DNA from: Limnohabitans sp. Rim8
GTDB lineage: Bacteria > Pseudomonadota > Gammaproteobacteria > Burkholderiales > Burkholderiaceae_C
Direction: 5' to 3'
Length of the DNA stretch: 34,213 nt
Assembly (NCBI GenBank): GCA_945897465.1
Contig: CAMDFK010000028.1
Location: 1-34,213 of the forward strand
The notes below the pieces were generated by a model. That model did no database searches and was not told the DNA's origin. It was given only the letters and a program-made list of their open reading frames with translations. Below are positions 1 to 7,556 of this stretch, piece after piece; position 1 is the first letter of the stretch; the number at the start of each line of letters is the position of its first letter. A program made the position numbers and the translations under genes.

Positions 1-346
1 GCTCTACACTTGCCTACAGATTTTGTCGGTGTCTGTTTTCGAGAAAACGTCGATTTCATGCGCCTTGCAGACCGATGCTTACACAACCGAACCACCTGAC
101 TGCGCTAAGCAATTGAATTTATTCACTTTTTAACCGGACACTACTGATATTTTAAATGTTTAAATAATATATAAGGTTGTAGAAATACTTATTGCAAATA
201 AAAAAATTCATCTGAATCAAGGACCTTGTAATGGCCGGCAAATGACGATGTTTTTTGCCCCGACAGATCACTGGCTTGCAGCCTGTGGAAGAGTTTCTGA
301 AACGAAGCTGGGAAACGGGTCTACAAGCTGTAGGACAATCGTGCGC
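1..346. other. AT-rich region upstream of xseA, no gene recognised
   Basis: No gene can be supported here. Positions 1 to about 110 have ordinary composition and could be the tail of a gene entering from the left, but all three forward frames close within about 130 nt and none resembles a known C-terminus. Positions about 115-235 are strikingly AT-rich compared with the rest of the window, with two TTTAAA palindromes separated by TG at 151-164, which suits a promoter region for xseA. The xseA frame stays open back to an ATG at 242, but residues encoded by 242-346 do not look like the family N-terminus and are probably leader. Confidence 0.5.
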
Positions 347-1702
347 ATGAGTCCTCAAGAGATGAAAACGCCCCGTGCCTGGACGGTGTCCGCGCTGTGC
401 CGTGCTGTGGCCGATAGCCTGGATGCCCAGTTCAACCCGGTCAGTGTGCGTGGTGAGATTTCTGGGTTTTCACGCGCCGCAAGTGGGCATTGTTATTTCT
501 CCATCAAGGATTACACGGGCCAGATCCGCTGCGCCATGTTTCGCCGAGCCGCCAGTTTGATCGATTTTGCCCCGCGTGATGGCGAATTGGTCGAGGTGCG
601 TGGTCGTTTGGGCGTGTACGAAGCCCGGGGCGATCTGCAGCTGATTGTTGAATCCATGGAGCGTGCAGGGCAGGGCGCGCTGTTTGAGCAGTTTTTGCGC
701 CTCAAGGCCAAGCTCGAAGCCGAGGGCCTGTTCGATGCCGCCCACAAACGCGCTGTGCCCGCCCAGCCCCGTGCCATTGGGGTGGTCACGTCTTTGGGCG
801 CTGCTGCTTGGCACGATGTGGTGACCGCTTTGCAGCGGCGCGTGCCGCACATTCCGGTGCTGATGGCCCCGGCCTTGGTGCAGGGCGCTGGCGCTGCGGC
901 CACACTGGCGCAAGCATTGCAAAACATCTATGCCCTCACGGCCGAAGACAACCCGCTGTGTCCACCCGTGGATGTGATTTTGCTGGTGCGTGGGGGGGGC
1001 TCGATGGAAGACCTGTGGTCGTTCAACGATGAAAACCTGGCCCGCTTGATCGCGCAAAGTCCGGTGCCGCTGATTTGCGGCGTGGGCCACGAGACGGATT
1101 TCACCATCGCCGATTTTGTGGCTGACGTGCGTGCCCCGACGCCCACGGCGGCGGCCGAGATGGCCGCAACCGACCGGGGTGTGGGCCTCGAAGCCCTGTC
1201 GGTGCTGGAGCAACGCCTGAGCCGGGGCTTGATTCGCCAGCAAGACCGACAGGCACAGCGTTTGGACGCGTTGGCGGCGCGATGGGGGGGGGGCTTGGTC
1301 CGTCAACAAGAGCGCCAGAGTCAGCGGCTGAGCACGGTGTCGGCCCGGCTGGGGCGACCACAAGCTGTGCTGGGGCAGCACAGCCAGTGGCTGGACCGCT
1401 TGGCCAGTCGTTTGCGGACGGGCATGCAAAGTCAATTGGTCGGCCAAGGCCACCAGTTGGAGCGCTTGAACGATCGTTTGGCTTTCAACCGGGCTCAGCA
1501 AGTGCCGCAACGCGCCCAGCGCCTAGAGCGGGCCGCTTTGCGTTTGTCGTCGGTGGACCCGCGCCAGATGCTTGAGCGCGGTTATGCATGGCTCAGCGAT
1601 GAGCGCGGCCAGGCTTTGACCCGCGCTGCCCAGTTTCAGCCGCACCAGGTGGTGCGGGCGACGCTGGCAGATGGGGATGTGCCCTTGACGGTTACTTCTT
1701 GA
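347..1702 (+). CDS. xseA: Exodeoxyribonuclease VII large subunit
   Basis: Catalytic subunit of exonuclease VII, which degrades single-stranded DNA in both directions in the cytoplasm together with the small subunit XseB (not in this window). The 451-aa product has the N-terminal OB-fold (about residues 10-105, containing GEISGFSRAASGHCYFSIKD), then the family catalytic core with GVVTSLGAAAWHDV, LLVRGGGSMEDLW and GVGHETDFTIADFVAD. A long coiled-coil region follows, rich in Gln, Arg and Leu, in which a segment of the LxRGLIRQQDRQAQRL type is repeated about 25 residues later. The start at 347 is chosen because the family N-terminus begins there; ATG 362 is an alternative and an in-frame ATG at 242 is less likely. 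A run of ten G (1284-1293) lies in the coiled-coil part. Confidence 0.93.
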   Translation: MSPQEMKTPRAWTVSALCRAVADSLDAQFNPVSVRGEISGFSRAASGHCYFSIKDYTGQIRCAMFRRAASLIDFAPRDGELVEVRGRLGVYEARGDLQLIVESMERAGQGALFEQFLRLKAKLEAEGLFDAAHKRAVPAQPRAIGVVTSLGAAAWHDVVTALQRRVPHIPVLMAPALVQGAGAAATLAQALQNIYALTAEDNPLCPPVDVILLVRGGGSMEDLWSFNDENLARLIAQSPVPLICGVGHETDFTIADFVADVRAPTPTAAAEMAATDRGVGLEALSVLEQRLSRGLIRQQDRQAQRLDALAARWGGGLVRQQERQSQRLSTVSARLGRPQAVLGQHSQWLDRLASRLRTGMQSQLVGQGHQLERLNDRLAFNRAQQVPQRAQRLERAALRLSSVDPRQMLERGYAWLSDERGQALTRAAQFQPHQVVRATLADGDVPLTVTS

Positions 1703-1762
1703 GTGGGGTTGTAGGTTTCAATTTCTGCGGGTACGTCGTTAAGGGTGAGCCGTCAAAGGTGA

Positions 1763-1838
1763 GCCGTGATGGGCTGGGGCCTGGGCACCTCATGAGGGAG
1801 TACCCAAAATCGGTGCCCAAGCCCCAGCCCATCACGGC
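1763..1838 (+). repeat. 76-nt palindromic element, copy A
   Basis: Two 27-nt arms (1763-1789 and 1812-1838) pair with a single mismatch and enclose a 22-nt asymmetric loop (1790-1811) that starts TCATGAGGGAG and ends CCCAAAATC. The loop is the exact reverse complement of the loop in copy B at 2729-2750, and the inner stem sequence is shared, so both are copies of one element. It begins 60 nt after the xseA stop codon. No T-tract follows the stem, so it is not a standard intrinsic terminator. It could be a REP/MITE-like non-autonomous repeat or a 3'-UTR structure. Confidence 0.9.
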
Positions 1839-1912
1839 GGTGGACAGTGTGGGCTATGACTGTGATGGGCCTTGTCGACCCAAAAAAGGTACTTGGGCAG
1901 TGACCTGTCACT

Positions 1913-1941
1913 GAAAAGGGCGATCGCCTAGCCCCTAAAAT
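1913..1941 (+). promoter_or_regulatory. Candidate sodB promoter
   Basis: TAAAAT at 1936-1941 is a plausible -10 box about 44 nt before the sodB start. The -35 is weak (GAAAAG near 1913-1918, 17-nt spacer). Just upstream is a perfect inverted repeat CAGTGAC-CT-GTCACTG at 1898-1913, and a 10-nt palindrome GGCGATCGCC sits in the spacer at 1919-1928; either could bind a regulator. The prediction rests only on motif inspection. Confidence 0.35.
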
Positions 1942-1984
1942 GCATGAGTTAACCTTCAACCCGCAACAACAAAAGGACATCCTC

Positions 1985-2566
1985 ATGGAACATACCTTGC
2001 CCGCACTGCCGTACGCGATTGACGCTTTGGCTCCCCATTACAGCCAGGAAACCTTGGAGTTCCACCACGGCAAGCACCACAACGCTTATGTTGTGAACCT
2101 GAACAACCTGCAAAAAGGCACCGAATTCGAGAGCATGTCCCTCGAAGAGATCATCCAAAAGTCCAGCGGCGGTGTGTACAACAACTCAGCCCAAATCTGG
2201 AACCACACCTTCTTCTGGAACTGCATGAAGCCCAACGGCGGTGGCGAGCCCACAGGCGAATTGGCCACAGCCATCAACGCCAAGTTCGGCAGCTACGCCG
2301 CTTTCAAAGAAGCCTTCGTCAAGAGCGCTGTCGGCAACTTCGGCTCCGGCTGGACATGGTTGGTCAAGAAAGCCGACGGCTCGGTCGACATCGTCAACAT
2401 GGGCGCCGCGGGCACCCCCCTGACCACAGGCGACACCGCTTTGTTGACTGTGGATGTCTGGGAACACGCCTACTACATCGACTATCGCAATATGCGTCCC
2501 AAGTTCGTTGAGACCTTCCTCGACAAGCTGGTGAACTGGTCTTTTGCCGAGAAGAACTTCGGTTGA
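1985..2566 (+). CDS. sodB: Superoxide dismutase [Fe]
   Basis: Cytoplasmic iron superoxide dismutase, converting superoxide to hydrogen peroxide and oxygen. The 193-aa product is the normal family length. Metal ligands are visible at His27, His74, Asp157 and His161 (in [18 protein letters not shown] and [13 protein letters not shown]). Gln70 just before the second ligand motif (SAQIWNH) is the residue typical of Fe rather than Mn enzymes. The start at 1985 gives the family N-terminus [11 protein letters not shown]; an upstream in-frame ATG at 1940 would add 15 unrelated residues. The gene is alone, has its own terminator at 2586-2611, and is bracketed by the two palindromic elements. No iron-responsive site was recognised. 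Confidence 0.96.
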   Translation: MEHTLPALPYAIDALAPHYSQETLEFHHGKHHNAYVVNLNNLQKGTEFESMSLEEIIQKSSGGVYNNSAQIWNHTFFWNCMKPNGGGEPTGELATAINAKFGSYAAFKEAFVKSAVGNFGSGWTWLVKKADGSVDIVNMGAAGTPLTTGDTALLTVDVWEHAYYIDYRNMRPKFVETFLDKLVNWSFAEKNFG

Positions 2567-2585
2567 TCGACGTTTTTCCCAAGTC

Positions 2586-2611
2586 AAAAAGCCCGCTGAT
2601 GCGGGCTTTTT
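2586..2611 (+). terminator. Rho-independent terminator of sodB
   Basis: The stem AAAAAGCCCGC / GCGGGCTTTTT with a TGAT loop is followed by further T-rich sequence, beginning 19 nt after the sodB stop. The A-tract on the left side means it could also stop transcripts arriving from the opposite strand, such as the SDR gene downstream. Confidence 0.93.
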
Positions 2612-2701
2612 GCTTTTTGTTCCGCAAGTGAAGGTGACCCGAGGGGCACAGGTTCAACCAGAGCCAACAGGCTGCTGGAATGACCTTCAATCGACCATTA
2701 A

Positions 2702-2777
2702 GCTGAGCATGGGCTGGGGCCGGGCACCGATTTTGGGTACTCCCTCATGAGGTGCCCGGCCCCAGCCCATGCTCAGC
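2702..2777 (-). repeat. 76-nt palindromic element, copy B
   Basis: Two perfectly complementary 27-nt arms (2702-2728 and 2751-2777) enclose a 22-nt loop (2729-2750) that is the exact reverse complement of the loop of copy A. Total length is 76 nt, as in copy A. The outermost stem differs from copy A (GCTGAGCAT against GCCGTGAT) but is still fully paired within the copy. On the minus strand it starts 23 nt after the SDR stop codon, so it sits behind that gene in the same orientation as copy A sits behind xseA. No T-tract follows. Confidence 0.92.
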
Positions 2778-2800
2778 GCCACCCGAAGCATCAAGAAAAG

Positions 2801-3562
2801 TCAGCGAATCATCATCCCTCCATCGGCCACAATGGTCTGCCCCGTCACATACTGCCCAGCAGGACTCGCCAAAAACACCGCAATACCGCCAATGTCGTCC
2901 GGCTCACCCATGCGGCGCAGCGGCGTTTCGCTGTTGTACTTGGCGCTCATCACCGGGTCCTCGTGCAGGGCCTTGGCAAAGTCGGTCTTGATCAGGCCAG
3001 GCGCGATGCAATTCACGCGGATGTTGTCCGGGCCCCATTCCACCGCCAAGTTGCGCGCCAGTTGCATGTCGGCCGCCTTGGAAATGTTGTAGGCCCCGAT
3101 GATGGCCGAGCCGTGCAGGCCGCCAATCGACGACACGATCACGATGGCGCCGTCCTTCTTGGCTTTCATGTCGGGATAGACCATGTTGCACAACCAGGTG
3201 TTGGACAACACGTTGTTGCGCATCACTTTGTCAAACACCTCGTCGCTCATGCCGGTGGTGGGGCCGTAATAGGGGTTAGTGGCCGCATTACAGACCAAGA
3301 TGTCGATCGGGCCCCAAGTCTCACGGGTCTGCGAGATCAGGTTTTGCAGCTGCTCCTTGTTGGAGATGCTGGCGGCCATCGCCATGGCCTCGCCGCCTGC
3401 TGCCTGAATCTCTTTGACAACCACTTCACAGGCGTCCAGCTTGCGGCTGGACACGACGACTCTGGCGCCTTGCCTGGCCAACTGGTGCGCAATCGATTGG
3501 CCAATGCCCCGGCTGGAGCCAGTGACGACGGCGACTTTGCCTTTGAGATTGAACAGCGACAT
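2801..3562 (-). CDS. SDR-family NAD(P)-dependent oxidoreductase
   Basis: Classical short-chain dehydrogenase/reductase of 253 aa. The nucleotide-binding motif TGSSRGIG is at residues 14-21, NAA at about 92-94, and the catalytic tetrad is Asn117, Ser145, Tyr158 and Lys162 (YNISK). A PG motif follows (IAPGLIKTDF), and the C-terminus has the usual VTGQTIVADGG. Substrate cannot be read from sequence; the closest general resemblance is to FabG-like and DHRS4-like dehydrogenases. It is divergent from the flavoprotein gene starting at 3703, with about 140 bp between them for both promoters. The palindromic element B lies just behind its stop codon. Confidence 0.9.
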   Translation of the reverse strand: MSLFNLKGKVAVVTGSSRGIGQSIAHQLARQGARVVVSSRKLDACEVVVKEIQAAGGEAMAMAASISNKEQLQNLISQTRETWGPIDILVCNAATNPYYGPTTGMSDEVFDKVMRNNVLSNTWLCNMVYPDMKAKKDGAIVIVSSIGGLHGSAIIGAYNISKAADMQLARNLAVEWGPDNIRVNCIAPGLIKTDFAKALHEDPVMSAKYNSETPLRRMGEPDDIGGIAVFLASPAGQYVTGQTIVADGGMMIR

Positions 3563-3702
3563 GAATGGGTCTCCTGATTGAATGGGGTCCAGTCTGCCCG
3601 GGGGCTGCTCTCGTGTCTGTCTTGCGGGTGTCAGTTGTCGGGGCTTGGTTCAGGTGCGGATCGGCCACAATGTTGTCTCTAGCATGGTGGCGTGAGGTGA
3701 AT

Positions 3703-4812
3703 GTGGAACAAGTGGATGCTGTGGTGATCGGGGCCGGTGTGGTTGGTTTGGCTGTTGGGCGGGCGCTGGCGCTGTCAGGCCGTGAGGTGCTGGTGCTCGA
3801 ATCGGAAAACGCGATTGGCACGGGCACCAGCTCGCGAAACAGCGAGGTCATTCATGCGGGTATTTATTACCCGGCAGGCTCGCTCAAGGCGCGGCTGTGT
3901 GTGCAAGGCAAACAGATGCTCTACGCCTATTGCGCCGAGCGCGGTGTGGCGCACAAGCAGTTGGGCAAGCTGATCGTGGCCACCAGCCGCGAGCAAGTGC
4001 TGGCGCTGGACGGCATCATGGCCAAGGCAGCTGCCAACGGCGTGCACGATTTGCAAAAACTCACGGCTGCCCAAGCCCAAGCGCTGGAGCCAGCGCTCTC
4101 TTGTGAAGCGGCGCTGCTCTCGCCCAGCACTGGGGTGATCGACAGTCACGGCTACATGCTCGCCTTGCAAGGTGATATGGAAAATGCAGGCGGCTTGCTC
4201 GCGCTGGTCTCACCTGTGCAGCACATCGGTCTAAAGCACGGCACAGCCTCGCACCCGATTCGCGTGACCACACAAGACGGTACAGATCTGGCTTGCAAAG
4301 TGCTGGTCAATGCCGCTGGGCTGAGTGCCGTGGCAATGGCTGAGCGCATGGACGGGCTGGACAAAAGCGGTCTTCCGTCAGCGCATTACGCCAAGGGCAA
4401 CTATTTCACACTCGCGGGCAAGGCACCGTTCTCCCGCCTGATTTACCCCGTGCCCGAAAAAGCCGGTTTGGGCGTGCACCTCACGCTTGATTTGGGCGGT
4501 CAAGCCAAGTTCGGGCCAGACGTGCAGTGGGTCGATGACCCCACCGACCTGCAGGTCGACCCGCGCCGGGGAGATGCCTTTTATGCCGAGGTGCGCAAAT
4601 ACTGGCCCGCATTGAAAGATGGCGCATTGCAAGCGGGCTACTCGGGCATGCGCCCCAAGATCAACGCACCGCACGAAGCAGCAGCCGACTTCATGATCCA
4701 GGGCCCCGCCGAGCACGGCGTGCCGGGTCTGGTGAACCTGCTGGGCATCGAGTCGCCGGGGCTGACCAGTTCGTTGGCCATGGCCGACGAGGTTTGCGCC
4801 CGCTTGGCTTGA
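3703..4812 (+). CDS. FAD-dependent oxidoreductase, L-2-hydroxyglutarate oxidase-like
   Basis: DAO-superfamily flavoprotein of about 369 aa, related to L-2-hydroxyglutarate dehydrogenase/oxidase (LhgO/L2HGDH). The N-terminal Rossmann motif [17 protein letters not shown] is at residues 7-23 with the ribose-binding Glu in [20 protein letters not shown] is the family signature, and the C-terminal part has YSGMRPKI and [16 protein letters not shown]. The family role is oxidation of a 2-hydroxy acid to the 2-oxo acid with electrons passed to the quinone pool; the exact substrate here is inferred only. The GTG start at 3703 gives the usual short N-terminus; GTG 3697 and ATG 3670 are in-frame alternatives, the last lying within a plausible -10 box. 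It is followed 48 bp later by the thioesterase gene. Confidence 0.87.
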   Translation: MEQVDAVVIGAGVVGLAVGRALALSGREVLVLESENAIGTGTSSRNSEVIHAGIYYPAGSLKARLCVQGKQMLYAYCAERGVAHKQLGKLIVATSREQVLALDGIMAKAAANGVHDLQKLTAAQAQALEPALSCEAALLSPSTGVIDSHGYMLALQGDMENAGGLLALVSPVQHIGLKHGTASHPIRVTTQDGTDLACKVLVNAAGLSAVAMAERMDGLDKSGLPSAHYAKGNYFTLAGKAPFSRLIYPVPEKAGLGVHLTLDLGGQAKFGPDVQWVDDPTDLQVDPRRGDAFYAEVRKYWPALKDGALQAGYSGMRPKINAPHEAAADFMIQGPAEHGVPGLVNLLGIESPGLTSSLAMADEVCARLA

Positions 4813-4860
4813 TGCTTTTGGGACAGTGAGGCGTGCCAGGGCACGCCTATCATCGTGAAC

Positions 4861-5679
4861 ATGCACCCATTCGACGAAGCCATTGACCTGCGCGCCGCAG
4901 CACTTGCGGACGCACCCCACGAATTCACAGGCGCCACCCACCCGGCTTACGCCAACATGGTGGGGCCGTTTGGCGGCACCACTTCAGCGCAGATGCTGCA
5001 GTCGGCCATGCTGCACCCCGAACGCCTGGGTGAGCCGGTGGCGCTCACGGTCAACTTTGCGGCCCCGGTGGCCGATGGCGACATCCGCTTTATGGCGCGG
5101 CCCGTGCGCACCAACCGATCGACCCAGCACTGGATCATCGAGGCCCACCAAGCCGAAGGCGTGGTGGCCACCGCCACGGCCGTGTTCGCGGTGCGGCGCG
5201 AAACGTGGTCAGACGTTGAGGCAGTGATGCCTGCCAATGTGCCTGCTCCTGAGGCTGTCCCCCGAATGCCCACCAGGGGCTTCCCGGCTTGGCCGCAGCG
5301 TTACGACATGCGATTTGTTGAAGGCGCTTTTCCCGCTGCCTTTGATGAGCAAGAGCAAGCCCATTCACGATCCACCGTGTGGGTGCGTGACGAGCCCGAA
5401 CGGGCCTTGGACTTCGCCTCGCTGGCGGCCATCAGCGACAGCTTTTTTCCGCGCATCTACATCCGCCGCCGCCGGCGGGCGATGATCGGCACGGTGTCCC
5501 TCACGACGTACTTTCATGCCGACAGCGCCTTACTGGCGCAAGTGGGCACGCGCCATGTGCTGGGCGTGGCCAAGGCGCTGAATTACCGCCATGGCTACTT
5601 TGACCAAACGGGCGAGCTGTGGAGCCCCAAAGGGCAGCTGCTGGCGAGCACGCACCAGCTGGTTTATTTCAAGGACTGA
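4861..5679 (+). CDS. TesB-like acyl-CoA thioesterase
   Basis: Product of about 272 aa resembling the double-hotdog thioesterase-like superfamily (TesB-type), which hydrolyses acyl-CoA to free acid and CoA. An N-terminal hotdog (about residues 25-120) contains ANMVGPFGGTTSAQML and the strand segment LTVNFAAPV; the second (about 160-272) contains the acid-rich strand region and ends GQLLASTHQLVYF, typical of the last hotdog strand. A catalytic triad is not assigned. An in-frame GTG six bases upstream (4855) is an alternative start. It probably shares a transcript with the upstream flavoprotein gene, which suggests a small acid-catabolism unit with the divergent SDR, but this is inference. Confidence 0.82.
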   Translation: MHPFDEAIDLRAAALADAPHEFTGATHPAYANMVGPFGGTTSAQMLQSAMLHPERLGEPVALTVNFAAPVADGDIRFMARPVRTNRSTQHWIIEAHQAEGVVATATAVFAVRRETWSDVEAVMPANVPAPEAVPRMPTRGFPAWPQRYDMRFVEGAFPAAFDEQEQAHSRSTVWVRDEPERALDFASLAAISDSFFPRIYIRRRRRAMIGTVSLTTYFHADSALLAQVGTRHVLGVAKALNYRHGYFDQTGELWSPKGQLLASTHQLVYFKD

Positions 5680-5719
5680 GCACTGGGGGTCCAAGCATAT
5701 GGACCCCTGTTTCCTTGTT

Positions 5720-6763
5720 TCAGCGCTTCATCTGCTGCAGAGCACTCGCCACTTCGGTGACCAGTTCGGGGCCTTTGAAGATGAGGCCGGTGTAAATCTG
5801 CACCACGTCGGCACCGGCTTCTATTTTTGCAATCGCGTCGTGCCCGCTCAAGATGCCTCCCACGCCGATGATGGGGAAGTCTTTGCCCAAGGCAGCACGC
5901 AACTGGCGGATCACGCGGTTGCTGCTGGCCAGCACAGGCGCCCCCGACAGGCCGCCCATTTCCTCGGCATTAGCCAAGCCGCTCACCGCGTCGCGCGCCA
6001 GTGTGGTGTTGGTGGCGATCACGCCGTCCATGCCGTGCTTTCGCAGGGTGGCGCCGATCACGCCCACTTGGGTTTCGTCCAGATCGGGAGCGATTTTAAG
6101 GAACATGGGCACGCGGCGGCCGTGTTCGGCGGCCAGTTCTTCGCGCCGCGCCACCAAGGCGGCCAGCAGGCCGTCGAGCGCTTCGTCACTTTGCAGGGCG
6201 CGCAGGTTCTTGGTGTTGGGGCTGGAGATGTTCACCGTCACATAGTCGGCGTGCGAGTAAACGCCCGCCAAGGCGATCAAATAGTCATCGGTGGCGTTTT
6301 CAATCGGGGTGGCAGCGTTCTTGCCGATGTTCAGGCCCAGCAGTCGGCCTTGTTGGCGGAACTTGGAGCGCTTGACGTTGGCAATGAAGGCGTCGAGTCC
6401 GTCGTTGTTAAAACCCAGTCTGTTGATCAAGGCTTGCGCCTCGGGCAGGCGGAACATGCGGGGCTTGGGGTTTCCGGGCTGCGCCTTGGGCGTGACGGTA
6501 CCCACTTCGACAAAACCAAAACCCATGGCACCCAGTCCGTCAATGCAGCGGGCGTTTTTGTCCAGACCCGCAGCCATCCCGACCCGGTTGGGAAAGTGCA
6601 GGCCCGCCAACGTGATGGGTTGGGCCACAAAGGGTTGGCGATAGAGCCGGTCGAGGGGGGTGTTTTGGGTGCGGGCCAAGCCTGAGAGGGTCAGTTCGTG
6701 GGCCTCTTCGGGGTCCATCCTGAACAAAACAGGACGGGTCAGGCAATAAGGGATCAGGGACAT
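5720..6763 (-). CDS. pyrD: Dihydroorotate dehydrogenase (quinone), class 2
   Basis: Fourth step of pyrimidine synthesis: oxidation of dihydroorotate to orotate with electrons passed to ubiquinone at the inner membrane. The 347-aa product has the short N-terminal helical extension of class 2 enzymes ([19 protein letters not shown]), then the FMN barrel with [20 protein letters not shown] and the catalytic Ser181 in [28 protein letters not shown] and [13 protein letters not shown] form the phosphate-binding end. The start at 6763 is chosen on the family N-terminus; 21 extra in-frame residues upstream are not family-like. It diverges from rpiA across about 100 bp and faces the thioesterase gene at its 3' end. 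Confidence 0.96.
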   Translation of the reverse strand: MSLIPYCLTRPVLFRMDPEEAHELTLSGLARTQNTPLDRLYRQPFVAQPITLAGLHFPNRVGMAAGLDKNARCIDGLGAMGFGFVEVGTVTPKAQPGNPKPRMFRLPEAQALINRLGFNNDGLDAFIANVKRSKFRQQGRLLGLNIGKNAATPIENATDDYLIALAGVYSHADYVTVNISSPNTKNLRALQSDEALDGLLAALVARREELAAEHGRRVPMFLKIAPDLDETQVGVIGATLRKHGMDGVIATNTTLARDAVSGLANAEEMGGLSGAPVLASSNRVIRQLRAALGKDFPIIGVGGILSGHDAIAKIEAGADVVQIYTGLIFKGPELVTEVASALQQMKR

Positions 6764-6867
6764 TGGATAATTCCGGTCTTGTGCAGGGCGTTGCAACGTG
6801 GGGCTCAGTGGCCCTGATTGTCTCAAACCCTGACCTGTCTTTTTGACTTTCCAACCGAGCCCCTTTC

Positions 6868-7539
6868 ATGACCCAAGACGAACTCAAAGCCCTGGTGGGC
6901 CAAGCTGCCCTGAATTACGTTGTTCCCGGTGAGATTGTTGGCGTGGGCACCGGCTCTACGGTCAACAAATTCATCGACACTCTCGCCACCATGAAGGACC
7001 AGATCAAGGGCGCTGTGTCGAGTTCCGAAGCCTCCACCATGCGCCTGAAGGCTCTGGGCATTCCGGTGTTCGACAGCAACGAGGTCGAAAGCTTGTCGGT
7101 CTACATCGACGGAGCGGACGAAATCGACCACCAGGGCCACATGGTCAAGGGCGGCGGTGCAGCGCTCACCCGCGAAAAAATCGTGGCTGCCCAATCCAAA
7201 CAGTTTGTCTGTATCGCCGATGAAAGCAAGTGGGTGGATGCGTTGGGCGCTTTTCCTTTGCCCGTGGAAGTCATCCCCATGGCCACGGCCCGTGTGATTC
7301 GCCAGTTTGCGGCCATGGGCGGCGCGGCGGCGGTGCGCCAAAAAGACGGCCAACCGCTGGTCACCGACAACGGCCAGCACATCGTCGATGTGAAGGGCTT
7401 GAAGATCACCGATCCGGTGGCTTTTGAAAACACCGTCAGCCAGTGGCCCGGTGTGGTCACGGTGGGCGTTTTTGCCCTGCAAAAAGCCAAGGTGTGTTTG
7501 CTGGGGACCTCTGCTGGGGTGAAGACGCTGGTTTTCTGA
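6868..7539 (+). CDS. rpiA: Ribose-5-phosphate isomerase A
   Basis: Interconverts ribose 5-phosphate and ribulose 5-phosphate in the non-oxidative pentose phosphate pathway, supplying precursors for nucleotides and riboflavin. At 223 aa it has normal length. Phosphate-binding GTGSTVNKF is at residues 27-35 and SSSEAST at 51-57. The active-site residues Asp81, Asp84 (YIDGADEID), Lys94 and Glu103 ([14 protein letters not shown]) fall at the positions known from the E. coli enzyme. It runs towards ribD, with only 17 bp between the two stop codons. Confidence 0.97.
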   Translation: MTQDELKALVGQAALNYVVPGEIVGVGTGSTVNKFIDTLATMKDQIKGAVSSSEASTMRLKALGIPVFDSNEVESLSVYIDGADEIDHQGHMVKGGGAALTREKIVAAQSKQFVCIADESKWVDALGAFPLPVEVIPMATARVIRQFAAMGGAAAVRQKDGQPLVTDNGQHIVDVKGLKITDPVAFENTVSQWPGVVTVGVFALQKAKVCLLGTSAGVKTLVF

Positions 7540-7556
7540 CCCAGGGATTGGCAGAT

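Noticed and set aside
242-346. N-terminal extension of XseA by 35 residues
   Set aside because: The added residues do not resemble the family, while the sequence from 347 does.
1763-1838. Palindromic element as an intrinsic terminator of xseA
   Set aside because: The stem is strong, but no T-tract follows it and the loop is long and conserved, unlike a simple terminator.
1919-1928. GGCGATCGCC as a HIP1-type repeat
   Set aside because: Only a single occurrence was noticed, so there is no support for an over-represented repeat as in cyanobacteria.
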